From the NCBI GenBank assembly GCA_002702655.1, contig PABB01000008.1, positions 95,167 through 159,166 on the forward strand: a stretch of 64,000 nucleotides of DNA, in the 5' to 3' direction. This DNA comes from Planctomycetaceae bacterium (GTDB lineage Bacteria; Planctomycetota; Planctomycetia; Pirellulales; Lacipirellulaceae). The notes under the pieces were generated by a model. The model searched no databases and was not told the origin of the DNA. It was given only the letters and a program-made list of their open reading frames with translations. The position numbers and the translations under genes were made by a program. Of this stretch, positions 45,750 through 53,958 are shown one piece after another. Position 1 is the first letter of the stretch, and each line of letters starts with the position of its first letter.

Positions 45750-46105
45750 CACTGTGAGACCTCGACAAAAGTCAAGCTGTCGCATTTCGGGGGGCAGGCC
45801 ACGGCCTTTGGGGACTCACGTGGTGAGCCCGCGAAAGCTGTCGGCGACGGTCGCTCCCGGGGCAGTCGGCGAGGCGTTGCGGCCCCGCTGCTTTCCGACC
45901 GTGTCCACCAGGCCAGCTTCGACCAAGCGGAGAGTTCCGTCAGTCCATACTCAGGGCCGTCGCATTTCACGGGCGGCGCGTCGCCCTGAACCGCCAACAT
46001 CGCCCCCAGCCATTCCTTGATTCGCTTCGGTCCAGCGGGAAGCAATGCGAGCGACCATGGCGTCGCCAATCCTTCTACCGACCGTTCTACTCGATCGTCC
46101 TCTCG
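45750..46105. other. Intergenic stretch, nothing recognised
   Basis: No gene or RNA that I can support. Confidence 0.4.
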
Positions 46106-46501
46106 TCAAATAGGGTTCGCCTTGGCAGCGTCGGAAATCCGGAATTCCATGTTTTGGCAGGCCGCATCAGTTTCTTTTTCACGTTGGAAACCGACCAGCG
46201 TGTGGATCTGTCTTTCTGAACGGGCGCCGCGATAAGCCAGCCTCGCCTTGCCCGTCCTGCCCGGGGCGACCTTGTCGCCAATCGCTGGCCCGGTATCTTC
46301 ATCTTTTCGTTCACCGTCGAACAGGCTCCCGCCACGGCCGATCCCGAACTGGGCGCCCTCGCATGCTGCGCATGGCTTGTGGGAAACGCCTGCAACGTTC
46401 GGCAAACGCCGTCCGTGCACTGTCCCGCTCGGGCAGGACGCAAACCCCACGGAAACGCACGCCAAGAACGAGGCTCCGCACGCACGCAAAAGCGCGTTCA
46501 A
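46106..46501 (-). CDS. Small exported hypothetical protein downstream of a TolB-like gene
   Basis: This 131-residue frame starts three bases after the stop of the beta-propeller gene upstream, which suggests cotranscription. The N-terminus may be a signal peptide (ALLRACGASFLACVSVGFAS). The C-terminal part has a balanced, protein-like composition (IHTLVGFQREKETDAACQNMEFRISDAAKANP). Five or more cysteines could form disulphides. I do not recognise the family; the last residues may be out of frame. The alternative is a chance frame. Confidence 0.4.
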   Translation of the reverse strand: MNALLRACGASFLACVSVGFASCPSGTVHGRRLPNVAGVSHKPCAACEGAQFGIGRGGSLFDGERKDEDTGPAIGDKVAPGRTGKARLAYRGARSERQIHTLVGFQREKETDAACQNMEFRISDAAKANPI

Positions 46502-46504
46502 TCC

Positions 46505-47548
46505 TCATTCGGCCAGCGGCCTGGCCCGCACGATATCGTATATGAAGATCCCGTGCCCGACTCCCGCGGCATCGCGCGACCTCGCCATTTGAAAGGCAAT
46601 ATATTGGCCGTCGTCGCTGACGACAGGATTCGAGGCCTTGTAGCCGTGATAGTCGCTGAACTGCGTGAGCCGCTGCGTTTTACCGCCTCCGTCGAGCGCC
46701 AGCTTCCAGAGATCCACGTGCCCCGGGCCCCTTCGATTCTGCTTGTCGCACTCCACGAGAATGTGCCGGCCGTCAGGAAAAATTCCCTCAGGCTCGTCGT
46801 ACTGTCCGGGGGCAAGCGAGTAGTTCGTCACCTGCTTTGTGTCGAGATCGATGCCGCAAACCTCGGTGTCCTGATAACCGTAGGCGCTGAAGATGAGTTC
46901 TTTCTCTTCCGGGAGACGGAAGTTCTGCGACTCCATTTCGCAGCGGAACGGCAGCTCCGTACTGACGACAATTCGTGCTTGATTCTCCAGATGCGGCACG
47001 CCTTCCGTGTAGACGATGTCTGCTTCCTGCATCCGTGACGTACCTGGCGCCAGTTCGTCCGGATACTCGTCGGCCACGTGCGTCCACGCGATGTGCAGCC
47101 GGCGACGTGAGACCGCGGGACCCTCGAAGCACTTGGTTCCGAGAGGCGCCGCGGGCTTCGTCAAGCTCCTGTCGAGCACCGCAGGGAAGCACTGTTGACG
47201 CGCTCGACCTGGATTCTCCACATCGAACTCCTGCGGCCCCGAGAGCAGAATGTCGCCGTTGGAAAGATATAAGGCGCGCGTGTAGCCGTAGTGCGGGTAG
47301 TGAGCAGTCAGATTGCGTATCTTTCTCGTCGCCAGGTCGATTTCCATGGCGTCGCCAAAGGTCTTCGACAGGAAGAGAATCTTCTTCCCGTCGGACGACC
47401 AGTCCGCGCGCTCTCCAAAGGAGGTCAACTGCGTGATATGAGGAGGGAGACGCTCGGCTGGGCTCTGCCCCGTGTTGGCGGCGATAGCAGAACTCGCGAT
47501 CGCCGCGAGCGCAAGGACATAGACGCCGTGGATCTTTGCGCTGTTCAT
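46505..47548 (-). CDS. Exported TolB-like (PD40) beta-propeller protein
   Basis: The 347-residue protein has a signal peptide (MNSAKIHGVYVLALAAIASSAIAA) and six-bladed propeller repeats of the PD40 type: ITQLTSFGERADWSSDGKKILFLS, MEIDLATRKIRNLTAHYPHYGYTRALYLSNGDIL, DLDTKQVTNYS, DEPEGIFPDGRHILVEC, DLWKLALDGGGKTQRLTQFSDYHGYKASNPVVSDDGQYIAFQMAR. No peptidase domain follows, so it may be a binding protein in the cell envelope. ATG 47546-47548 has AGGAAAG about 6 bases upstream and gives a clean signal peptide. It has fewer GC-ending codons than many neighbours, which may point to acquisition from another group. Confidence 0.88.
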   Translation of the reverse strand: MNSAKIHGVYVLALAAIASSAIAANTGQSPAERLPPHITQLTSFGERADWSSDGKKILFLSKTFGDAMEIDLATRKIRNLTAHYPHYGYTRALYLSNGDILLSGPQEFDVENPGRARQQCFPAVLDRSLTKPAAPLGTKCFEGPAVSRRRLHIAWTHVADEYPDELAPGTSRMQEADIVYTEGVPHLENQARIVVSTELPFRCEMESQNFRLPEEKELIFSAYGYQDTEVCGIDLDTKQVTNYSLAPGQYDEPEGIFPDGRHILVECDKQNRRGPGHVDLWKLALDGGGKTQRLTQFSDYHGYKASNPVVSDDGQYIAFQMARSRDAAGVGHGIFIYDIVRARPLAE

Positions 47549-47914
47549 GCGGTCTTTCCTGTCTCTGACGGCCTCCAACGCGCGCTTTGCGATCTCCGAA
47601 CGATTCGCCACGCGGGTAAAAGAATCATACCAGAATCAGCTGCGGGAAATGGCGGCGCGGGGCGTTTTGCGGGGCCGTGGGATTGACGAATTTCTCCACG
47701 CTGAAAGCAGCGTCACCGCTGCGCCGAAGAGATGGCCCGTCTGATGCTGAAGTGACGAGCACCGCCAGTTGTTGCCGAGCGCTGAGGTGCAATGATTAGC
47801 AGGCGTTTCAAAACCTGTTTAGAGCCGCGATCATGCAGGCTGGCACACAGATCGGGGGAAGCCCATCGACTGTTCGCCAGACGCTCTAATTCTCCATTGC
47901 AAGCGTCAGGGCCG
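47549..47914. other. Intergenic stretch holding repeat copy 3
   Basis: It lies between two minus-strand genes. Apart from the repeat at 47831-47864 nothing is recognised. Confidence 0.45.
47831..47864 (-). repeat. Dispersed short repeat, copy 3 (core GGGCTTCCCCCGAT)
   Basis: Read on the minus strand: GGGCTTCCCCCGATCTGTG, then GCCAGCCTGCATGA. It shares about 30 of 34 bases with copy 1; similarity may extend about 20 bases upstream (GCGAACAGTCGAT versus TTCGGCAGTTGCGATTT). The AGAGAATC tail of the other copies is lacking. Confidence 0.55.
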
Positions 47915-49153
47915 TCAGCGTTCAAGGTCTTCTATGACGGCTTCGGCGGCGCGGCGCCCCGAGGCCATGGCCCCGTTGATGGACGCGGTGTCGCAATAGT
48001 CGCCGCAGCGGTAGACGCCCGCGGCAATCCGCGGACTCACGCCGGCGGGCGCCGGGGGCGTTTGACGGGGCAAGGCGTACTCAATGGAATAGGTGCGCAG
48101 ATGCCGCCACGCGTCGACCGATCTGCCGAACCACGATCGCAGTTGGTGCCGAGCGTCGCTGGCCAGCGCCTCCGCAGTCGTCCAGCGAAGGGCCGTGACC
48201 GAGATGAGCGTTTGGCCGGCAGGGGCGTAGGTGGGAGCCACCTGACTGGGCACGCAGACGTTGTTGACCGGTCCCCGTTCGTCCCCGTTGAGCATCAGAA
48301 TCGGCTCGGCGCAGGGCGGCTCGTCTGCCGCGAAGTACAAGCACGCCACCCGGTTCGCACCGCCGGTCAGCGGCTGGCCAGCGAGCTTGGCCGCAGCGGG
48401 CGCCTCGGTCGCCAAGACAATCCGCAGGGCGCTCAGTTGCTCGCCTGAGGCGAGTTCGACCCGTCCCTGATGGACCGCCTTCACCGAAGAATTCAGCCGC
48501 AACACCCCGTCGGGCAGTCGGTCGGCCAATTGTTGCGGGATGGCTTGCATGCCGCCGGCAGGAAGTGCGGCCGCGCCGCTGGAAAACATGCGAAACACGA
48601 ACTCGCAGAGTCGACTTGACGTCTGCAACTCGTGATCCAAGAACACCCCGCCCAGAAACGGGCGGAAAAACCGTTCGATGATGGCGGACGAGAAACCCCG
48701 CCGCCGAAGCATCTCGATGGTCGTCGTCTCCGGCCGCTCCTGGAGCAGGCCGTGATCGTCGGCCAATACGTCGCGTCGGAACTTCGCAATCCGCAGTTTG
48801 TCCAGAAGGGTCCCTGCCGGCGAGCGGGCCGTGGCCAGGAGATGGCGAGGTCGTCGCCAAGGGTCTGATAAACGCGTGAACGCTCCGCCGCGCCACACGA
48901 GTGCTCCCGGCTCAAAGCGCTGCAGTTGAAGCTTGGCGTAGTCCAGGACCCGCTGCGCCTCAGGATAGGCGGTCAAGAAGACCTGAAAGCCGCGATCGAG
49001 CAGAAACCCGTCGTGGCGATCGGTCGCAATCCTCCCGCCCGCCTCGGCGCCGGCTTCGAGCACCAGCAGATTGAGACCTCGGCGGCAGAGCTGGTCAGCG
49101 CACGTCAACCCGGCGATGCCGGCGCCAATGATGATTGCATCGAATTCCGCCAT
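47915..49153 (-). CDS. FAD-dependent amine oxidase/phytoene desaturase-like oxidoreductase
   Basis: The 412-residue flavoprotein has the dinucleotide-binding motif at the N-terminus (DAIIIGAGIAGLTCADQLCRRG, about residues 5-26), then VLEAGAEAGGRIATD and the flavin-contact region. The C-terminal flavin motif is GVYRCGDYCDTASINGAMASGRRAAE, near residue 390. This arrangement fits the protoporphyrinogen oxidase/phytoene desaturase/amine oxidase superfamily; the substrate is not evident. Start: ATG 49153 or ATG 49165. The latter overlaps the stop of the small gene upstream as ATGA, so coupling is possible. Confidence 0.92.
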   Translation of the reverse strand: MAEFDAIIIGAGIAGLTCADQLCRRGLNLLVLEAGAEAGGRIATDRHDGFLLDRGFQVFLTAYPEAQRVLDYAKLQLQRFEPGALVWRGGAFTRLSDPWRRPRHLLATARSPAGTLLDKLRIAKFRRDVLADDHGLLQERPETTTIEMLRRRGFSSAIIERFFRPFLGGVFLDHELQTSSRLCEFVFRMFSSGAAALPAGGMQAIPQQLADRLPDGVLRLNSSVKAVHQGRVELASGEQLSALRIVLATEAPAAAKLAGQPLTGGANRVACLYFAADEPPCAEPILMLNGDERGPVNNVCVPSQVAPTYAPAGQTLISVTALRWTTAEALASDARHQLRSWFGRSVDAWRHLRTYSIEYALPRQTPPAPAGVSPRIAAGVYRCGDYCDTASINGAMASGRRAAEAVIEDLER

Positions 49154-49161
49154 GTTGAGCC

Positions 49162-49539
49162 TCAACGCCGGAAGGCGACGACCGCGCCCTGGAATACACT
49201 TACGCCAATGCTAGGGGCAGGACAGCTTAGCGAAACTAACGGGCGTCGACTGCTGCGGTCGTTCAAGGAAGCTGCTGCGCCAGTCGATGGCAGGAGAGAC
49301 AATTCTCGTGCGGCGTCGACCTCAGCGCCGCGCTGGTCAACTGCGAGGACTCGCTCGTCTTCTCCGCCCCGACGAGGTCCCGGGGAGGTTTGCACGCCAC
49401 GACTTCTCGTGAGCCACGCGCCGCCGCCGGGCCAGCTGGGGGCGTCGTCGACGGCTGCGAAGAGCAACATTCCCGTCACGCCCCCGGCGACCCAAGTCAC
49501 GAGACAACCGAATACGAAGATGACAGTGTCCGTCATCAT
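49162..49539 (-). CDS. Small membrane protein, possibly extended by chance
   Basis: The frame starts at ATG 49537-49539 with a very good ribosome-binding site (AAGGAAGGTGAC). The first 30 residues contain one convincing membrane segment (TDTVIFVFGCLVTWVAGGVTGMLLFAA). The following 90 residues are low-complexity and not family-like. The start overlaps a stop of the broken gene upstream (ATGA), and its stop overlaps a possible start of the FAD gene. Such a chain of overlaps suggests a real operon. No function can be given. Confidence 0.5.
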   Translation of the reverse strand: MMTDTVIFVFGCLVTWVAGGVTGMLLFAAVDDAPSWPGGGAWLTRSRGVQTSPGPRRGGEDERVLAVDQRGAEVDAARELSLLPSTGAAASLNDRSSRRPLVSLSCPAPSIGVSVFQGAVVAFRR

Positions 49540-49722
49540 GTCACCTTCCTTCCCGCCAACATCAACGACCCGAACGACAGGATCGACGGCCCCCACAGCC
49601 CGACTTAAATTCCTTACTCCTTGTGGCCTGTGAACCAGAGGGAGACGGACAGAATAAACGAGGCGCCCGCGGCGACGACGTAACCACGTTTTGCGGTGTT
49701 GGCTCGAGACGCGCTTGGGTGC
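49536..49722 (-). pseudogene. Small two-segment membrane protein broken by two in-frame TAA
   Basis: One minus-strand frame reads HPSASRANTAKRGYVVAAGA, SFILSVSLWFTGHKE, stop TAA (49614-49616), G-I, stop TAA (49605-49607), then VGLWGPSILSFGSLMLAGRKVT and TGA at 49536-49538. Both halves look like membrane segments of one small protein, and the final TGA overlaps the next gene's ATG as in an operon. No ATG is found in this frame upstream of the first segment. I infer a decayed gene; sequencing error is the alternative. Confidence 0.45.
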
Positions 49723-49723
49723 T

Positions 49724-50227
49724 TTACTTGAGTGCGGGTGACGCTGTCGGCACATCCCGGAGACTCGTCTGGGGGAGTTGCGCGTCGGCGTAGTATCGAT
49801 TGTCAGCGACCCAGTCGTCGCGGGTGTATCGAACGACCGAGGAATCGGTTTCCCGGATTTCGAGACAATTGAGTCGGAGTCCCATGTCCGTGATCTCGGT
49901 GAACAATCGGTGGCCGAGGTTCTCGACGGTGCTGGGGTAGGGGAGGCGTTTTAGCTTCAAGCTCTCGGAGTGTTCCTCCATGTGCCTTAACAAGGACCGG
50001 TAGAGCGGGTCGTTCACGTGGATCAACATCGCATGATCGTACTCGCGGCTCAGGAAAGGTTCGATCGCCGAGTCAAAGTCCGCGAACAACGTCGTCAGCG
50101 AGCCCGTCCGCTCGACCTCGAAGAAGCAGGTCACGCCGTAGCGGTGGCCGTGCAAGTTCCTGCATTTGTCGCTGAGCTCCTCATTGCGGTGAGCAGCGTA
50201 GAACTTGTAGGTTTTTTGGATGATCAT
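49724..50227 (-). CDS. queD: 6-pyruvoyl-tetrahydropterin synthase/QueD family protein
   Basis: The 167-residue cytoplasmic enzyme converts 7,8-dihydroneopterin triphosphate to 6-carboxy- or 6-pyruvoyl-tetrahydropterin. Zinc ligands are His13 (FYAAHRN), His26 and His28 (CRNLHGHRYG), with the catalytic Cys22 in between. Further family features are ADFDSAIEPFL, DHAMLIH and PTVENLG-like text (PSTVENLGHRLF) with the C-terminal LEIRETDSS, including the substrate-binding Glu. It lies 24 bases downstream of folE in the same direction, so both likely form a pathway unit toward queuosine precursors. Family assignment is firm; QueD versus PTPS activity is not decided. Confidence 0.9.
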   Translation of the reverse strand: MIIQKTYKFYAAHRNEELSDKCRNLHGHRYGVTCFFEVERTGSLTTLFADFDSAIEPFLSREYDHAMLIHVNDPLYRSLLRHMEEHSESLKLKRLPYPSTVENLGHRLFTEITDMGLRLNCLEIRETDSSVVRYTRDDWVADNRYYADAQLPQTSLRDVPTASPALK

Positions 50228-50251
50228 TGGTTGTGCGTGGGTGAAGTGCGG

Positions 50252-50920
50252 TCACCGCGCGTGGTGCGTGCCGATGAAGGACAGAAACTCGCTGCGGCTC
50301 GAGAGGTTGCTCTTGAGGGATCCTCGAAGAGCGCTCGTGACGGTCGAGCTGCCGTGCTTCTTAATCCCGCGAATGGACATGCAAGAATGTTCGGCCTGAA
50401 CGACGACGCCCACGCCAGCGCTGCCGAGCTCGGTTTCGATAAGCTCGGCAATGTGATGCGTCATGCGTTCTTGAACTTGCGGCCGGCGGGCCACTTCCTC
50501 CACGACCCGCGCCAACTTGCTCAAACCGGTCACCCGCCCATTGGGTATGTAGCCGATGTGAGCGACGCCCGTGAAGGGCAACAGATGATGTTCACACATG
50601 CTGGTAAACGGAATGTCGCGCACCAACACCAACTCGTCGTAATCTTCGGGGAATGTGACGTGCAAATGTCGGGCAGGCTCGAGGTGCAGGCCGGCAAACA
50701 TCTCCTCGTACATTCTGGCGACGCGGCGCGGCGTATCTTTCAATCCGGGGCGATCAGGGTCTTCTCCGACCGCCTTGAGAATCGTACGCACCGCGCCTTG
50801 GATGGCGGCCAGATCGACGGCTTGCTCGGAGCGAGCCGTCGGGGGATGGGGCGCGACGGGCTGAGACGGCGGCCGAGTGGGCGAGACCTGCGCATTTGGC
50901 AGGTCGAGTAAGGTTGTCAT
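50252..50920 (-). CDS. folE: GTP cyclohydrolase I (FolE)
   Basis: The 222-residue enzyme turns GTP into 7,8-dihydroneopterin triphosphate, the first step of folate, pterin and queuosine precursor synthesis. Family motifs: GLKDTPRRVARMYEEMFAG, FTSMCEHHLLPFTGVAHIGYIP (zinc Cys and His), LSKLARVVEEVARRPQVQERMT and QAEHSCMSIRGIKKHGS (second zinc Cys). The first 35 residues are a Pro-rich non-conserved extension. The gene precedes queD in the same direction. ATG 50918-50920 gives the usual length. Confidence 0.97.
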   Translation of the reverse strand: MTTLLDLPNAQVSPTRPPSQPVAPHPPTARSEQAVDLAAIQGAVRTILKAVGEDPDRPGLKDTPRRVARMYEEMFAGLHLEPARHLHVTFPEDYDELVLVRDIPFTSMCEHHLLPFTGVAHIGYIPNGRVTGLSKLARVVEEVARRPQVQERMTHHIAELIETELGSAGVGVVVQAEHSCMSIRGIKKHGSSTVTSALRGSLKSNLSSRSEFLSFIGTHHAR

Positions 50921-51533
50921 AGTGAAGACCTGGGATTCCGAGTGCGGACGATTTCACCTCGCGGCAGGATCTTGACGAAGGCGCCGTGCGAGGCAATCGC
51001 AGAGTTCGACTTGAGCGAGGGGTCAACCGAGGAATCCGCCCATTCATCACGCGCGTGGTGCGAGATTCGTGCAAATGATCGCTGGCGACGTCGACGTCGC
51101 GGCCTTGCGGGGGAGCGTCAGTTCCAGCGTTCTCCAGCCCCGATTGCAGCTGACGCGTCGGCGTCGGATGGCAGCCCGCACGCCGCGGAAGCGCCCTCGG
51201 CCGGTCCCGTGCAGATTCGCGAGGGAGGGCCCGTCGCAGTTGACACGGGTCGCGTTTTCGGCGAGTCGAATGCAGCGAGGCTTTCTGGGGTTGGCGCCGC
51301 GCGCGGGGCAGCTGTCCGCCACCTGGCACAATTCTTACATGCGGATGCTAGGCGTTGCCGATGTCGCGCCAACTAGCCGCCGTCTCTGCTGCTGCGTGTA
51401 GCGTGCCTGGGCGCTTTGCGGGAGCTTCCGGGGGTGTCTCTGGCGTCAACTCAAGGCGACCTTCGCCGCAGTTCCATCGAATCGACAACAGGTCAAAGCG
51501 GGCCGCCAAACAAGGCCGCTTCCAACGCGGCGA
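50921..51533. other. Intergenic stretch upstream of folE
   Basis: It lies between the histidine kinase 3' end and folE. Frames are chance-like. I looked for a preQ1-type aptamer and cannot support one. Confidence 0.45.
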
Positions 51534-52535
51534 TCAAAGTACGCACGCCGCCCGCCTGCCGTAGACGGGGGGGCGCGGATTCGTGGCATCTACGTCAAAT
51601 GCCACTTGCGTGCTGATGACTGGTGGAGGCGGACGTGACGATTGGCTGATGCAAGGCGACCGCAGAAGGACGGTGAAGGTGGTACCCTCTGCTGGTTGGG
51701 AGTCGACCTTGATCTCACCGCGGCACTTGTCGACGACGGCGTTGTAGGCGATGGCCAAGCCCTGACCGCTTCCCTGGCCGACGCCCTTGGTGGTGAAGAA
51801 CGGGTCGAACACCCGCGCCGCGACCTCGGGGGGCATGCTGCAGCCGGTGTCCGCGACCCGCACCACGACCCGGTCTTCATTCGGGCGGGTGGAAATGGTG
51901 ATGCGTCCGGAGACCGTCCCGCCCTCGCTGGCTTCATCGATGGCGTCGGCCGCGTTCACGATCAGATTGACGAGGGTCTGACTCAACGCCGACGCCGACC
52001 CCTGCACCAACTCGCACTCGGCGAGGTCGAGTTCGACGACCGCGTGCTGCTTGGTCGCGTTCTTGGTGAGCGTGGCGGCGTTCTCGACGCAGCGGTTGAC
52101 GTCAAACGGCATGCTGTCGTCGCTGCCCGGGTGGGCGAACTCCCTCATCGCCCCGATGATCTCCGAGACTCGCTGGACGCCCAGGCGGCAGTCTGCGAGC
52201 GCCTCTTCGCTCACTTGCAGAACATCTTCGCTAGGGAGGCTCTCGCGGAGCCGGTCGAGTACTCCGCCGCCTGCGCCGTCGAGCAGGGCGCTGACGGCCG
52301 CCTGCAATCCCGCCCACTGATCCATGACCCGGCTCAGGTAGCTTAAGTTGTTGCCGATGAACTGCATCGGCGTGTTGATCTCGTGGGCGATGCCTGACGC
52401 CAAACGACCGATGGATTCGAGTTTCTCCACCTGCGCCAGCCGCCGCTCGAATTGCATTTGATTGGTGATGTCAGTGAAAGCGCCCACCTCTTGCAGCTTC
52501 CCATCCACTTCAACCAGAAACCAAGTCGCGCACAC
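51534..52535 (-). CDS. Sensor histidine kinase, 5'-truncated
   Basis: The frame encodes 333 residues from GTG 52533-52535. It starts within what looks like the end of a PAS/PAC domain (WFLVEVDGKLQEVGAFTDITNQM), then a coiled coil, the H box with phosphorylated His51 (SIGRLASGIAHEINTPMQ), a dimerisation region, the N box (LVNLIVNAADAIDEA), and G boxes (VADTGCSMPPEVAARVFDPFFTTK, GQGSGQGLAIAYN). A TGA lies directly before the GTG, so the sensory part is cut off. The upstream minus-strand sequence contains a PAS-like scrap (ADGRLLFANA, near 52620) in another frame. No response regulator adjoins. The kinase core looks intact, but the gene may be a pseudogene. Confidence 0.8.
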   Translation of the reverse strand: MCATWFLVEVDGKLQEVGAFTDITNQMQFERRLAQVEKLESIGRLASGIAHEINTPMQFIGNNLSYLSRVMDQWAGLQAAVSALLDGAGGGVLDRLRESLPSEDVLQVSEEALADCRLGVQRVSEIIGAMREFAHPGSDDSMPFDVNRCVENAATLTKNATKQHAVVELDLAECELVQGSASALSQTLVNLIVNAADAIDEASEGGTVSGRITISTRPNEDRVVVRVADTGCSMPPEVAARVFDPFFTTKGVGQGSGQGLAIAYNAVVDKCRGEIKVDSQPAEGTTFTVLLRSPCISQSSRPPPPVISTQVAFDVDATNPRPPVYGRRAACVL

Positions 52536-52560
52536 TCAACCTGGCGAAGGGTAGGTTGAG
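52535..52560. repeat. 8-bp inverted repeat at the truncated kinase start
   Basis: CTCAACCT (52535-52542) and AGGTTGAG (52553-52560) are perfect complements with a 10-base spacer, exactly where the kinase frame is interrupted. It could be a scar of an insertion or deletion; it also could be chance. Confidence 0.4.
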
Positions 52561-53208
52561 GAATCGCGCGGCGCCGCTCGGCTGAGAGAATGCGCGTGTT
52601 GCGGCGGCGTGACGCAGGCATTTGCAAAGAGCAGTCGGCCGTCTGCCCGTTGCATTTGTCACAACCACCGCTGCATGCCGTGGCCAGAAATCAGCGTCTC
52701 CCCGGTCGCACCAGCGATTTCGCTCACCCCCGGCGCTGTTGCGTCATTCGCCGCCCATGTCGAGGCGTCAGGAACGCGGCAAGAACTACTGTCGGGCGGC
52801 CGCCGGTCTCGTCAACCGTCGGCACATCGACCAAACGCGCAAGTCACCGCAAACTCGGGAGGAATTCGTTCGATCTGGCGCCCGCTTTCTCCGACCGCGG
52901 TCCGGGGAGAGCACACCCTGTCACCCGAAATCCCGCCCCCCTTGAAGCCTAAAAACGATACTTCAATACGCGGTCTCAGCGGATCTGTTCCGCAAGACCG
53001 TCAGGTTTCCCCGAGCAAATTCTTGTATTGACACCGCCCTTCTGGGTACATTGCTATCGAGCATGCGTTACGCAGGCGGAACAAGCGGCTTTCTCTCGCC
53101 CATTCGAACGAGCCGCTCAGACTCCGTGACTTAACACAAGAGAAGAACGCGGCTCTGCCAGTTGCGACAACATGTTGAGTCTAGCCATCCTATTTCTGGA
53201 GACGTCTC
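52561..53208. other. Intergenic stretch upstream of a PEP-CTERM gene
   Basis: The first part may hold decayed sensory sequence of the kinase. The second part should carry the promoter of the gene at 53209; a TTGACA at about 53030 is present but has no well-spaced -10. Confidence 0.4.
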
Positions 53209-53874
53209 ATGCAGCGAAACAAGCATCCTAGAAAGAATTCTTGCAACGTCGCCAGTTCTCTTAGCGGGCGCCTGACTTCTTACTCAACGGCCGCAGCGCT
53301 TGGTGCATTTGGCGTGGCTCAGCAGAGCGATGCCGCCGTCGTCTATACCGACATTGCCGATGTGACGATCACTCAAGGCGAGGGGCCAATCTATATCGAT
53401 CTGAACAACGACATTGGCGTTGCCGGGCAAAACGAATTCGCCGTCGCGGCGTTTGCCAATAGCATCCGCGTCAATCCCTACAATCTCGGTCCTCAATCCA
53501 GCGAAGTCTTAACGAGCGGTTCGTATTACGTGTTTTCCTTTGCGGCTGGGGAAACGATTGGTCCCGCCGCCGAGGCGGCTGCTGGCGGACGATTCGCCGG
53601 CCGCGTCGCTGGAGCTTATTTCTATAACTTCGTCGACACGGGAGGTTACGTCGGACTCAAGTGGGATTTCGGCGGGGATATTCACTATGGTTGGGCGCGG
53701 CTGGACGTCACCAGTGCGAACAACGGCACAGCGACGCTCTTCAGTTACGCCTACGAAGATCAACCCGATACGCCAATCGTCGCCGGCGATACTGGCATCC
53801 CTGAGCCCGCTTCGCTTGCACTATTAGCGGCAGGCGGGGGCGCTTTGGCGCTGGCTCGCCGCAGGAAACCCTGA
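53209..53874 (+). CDS. PEP-CTERM sorted exported protein
   Basis: The 221-residue protein has a basic N-terminus and a hydrophobic signal (about residues 22-44, YSTAAALGAFGVAQQSDAA), a beta-rich body with Asp/Asn-rich text (PIYIDLNNDIGV, VGLKWDFGGDIHYGWARLDV) and a classical PEP-CTERM end (GIPEPASLALLAAGGGALALARRRKP). The body looks like the family of planctomycete/proteobacterial PEP-CTERM proteins with the YGWARxxV motif. It is cleaved and anchored by an exosortase not present in this window. A terminator follows 40 bases after the stop. Confidence 0.9.
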   Translation: MQRNKHPRKNSCNVASSLSGRLTSYSTAAALGAFGVAQQSDAAVVYTDIADVTITQGEGPIYIDLNNDIGVAGQNEFAVAAFANSIRVNPYNLGPQSSEVLTSGSYYVFSFAAGETIGPAAEAAAGGRFAGRVAGAYFYNFVDTGGYVGLKWDFGGDIHYGWARLDVTSANNGTATLFSYAYEDQPDTPIVAGDTGIPEPASLALLAAGGGALALARRRKP

Positions 53875-53913
53875 AGCGGTCGCTGGCATCGCAAAACGTT
53901 GAGTTCTATGGAC

Positions 53914-53941
53914 GGGGCATGCCGATGAGCATGCCCTTTTT
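53914..53941 (+). terminator. Intrinsic terminator after the PEP-CTERM gene
   Basis: GGGCATGC (53915-53922) and GCATGCCC (53929-53936) enclose CGATGA and are followed by five T. It ends 17 bases before the next gene's start, so the two genes are probably separate units or linked by read-through. Confidence 0.75.
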
Positions 53942-53958
53942 ACTGCCAGGTGTTTTTC

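Noticed and set aside
53030-53070. A sigma-70 promoter with TTGACA upstream of the PEP-CTERM gene at 53209
   Set aside because: The nearest TATAAT-like hexamer (TACATT) is only 13 bases away, too short a spacer.
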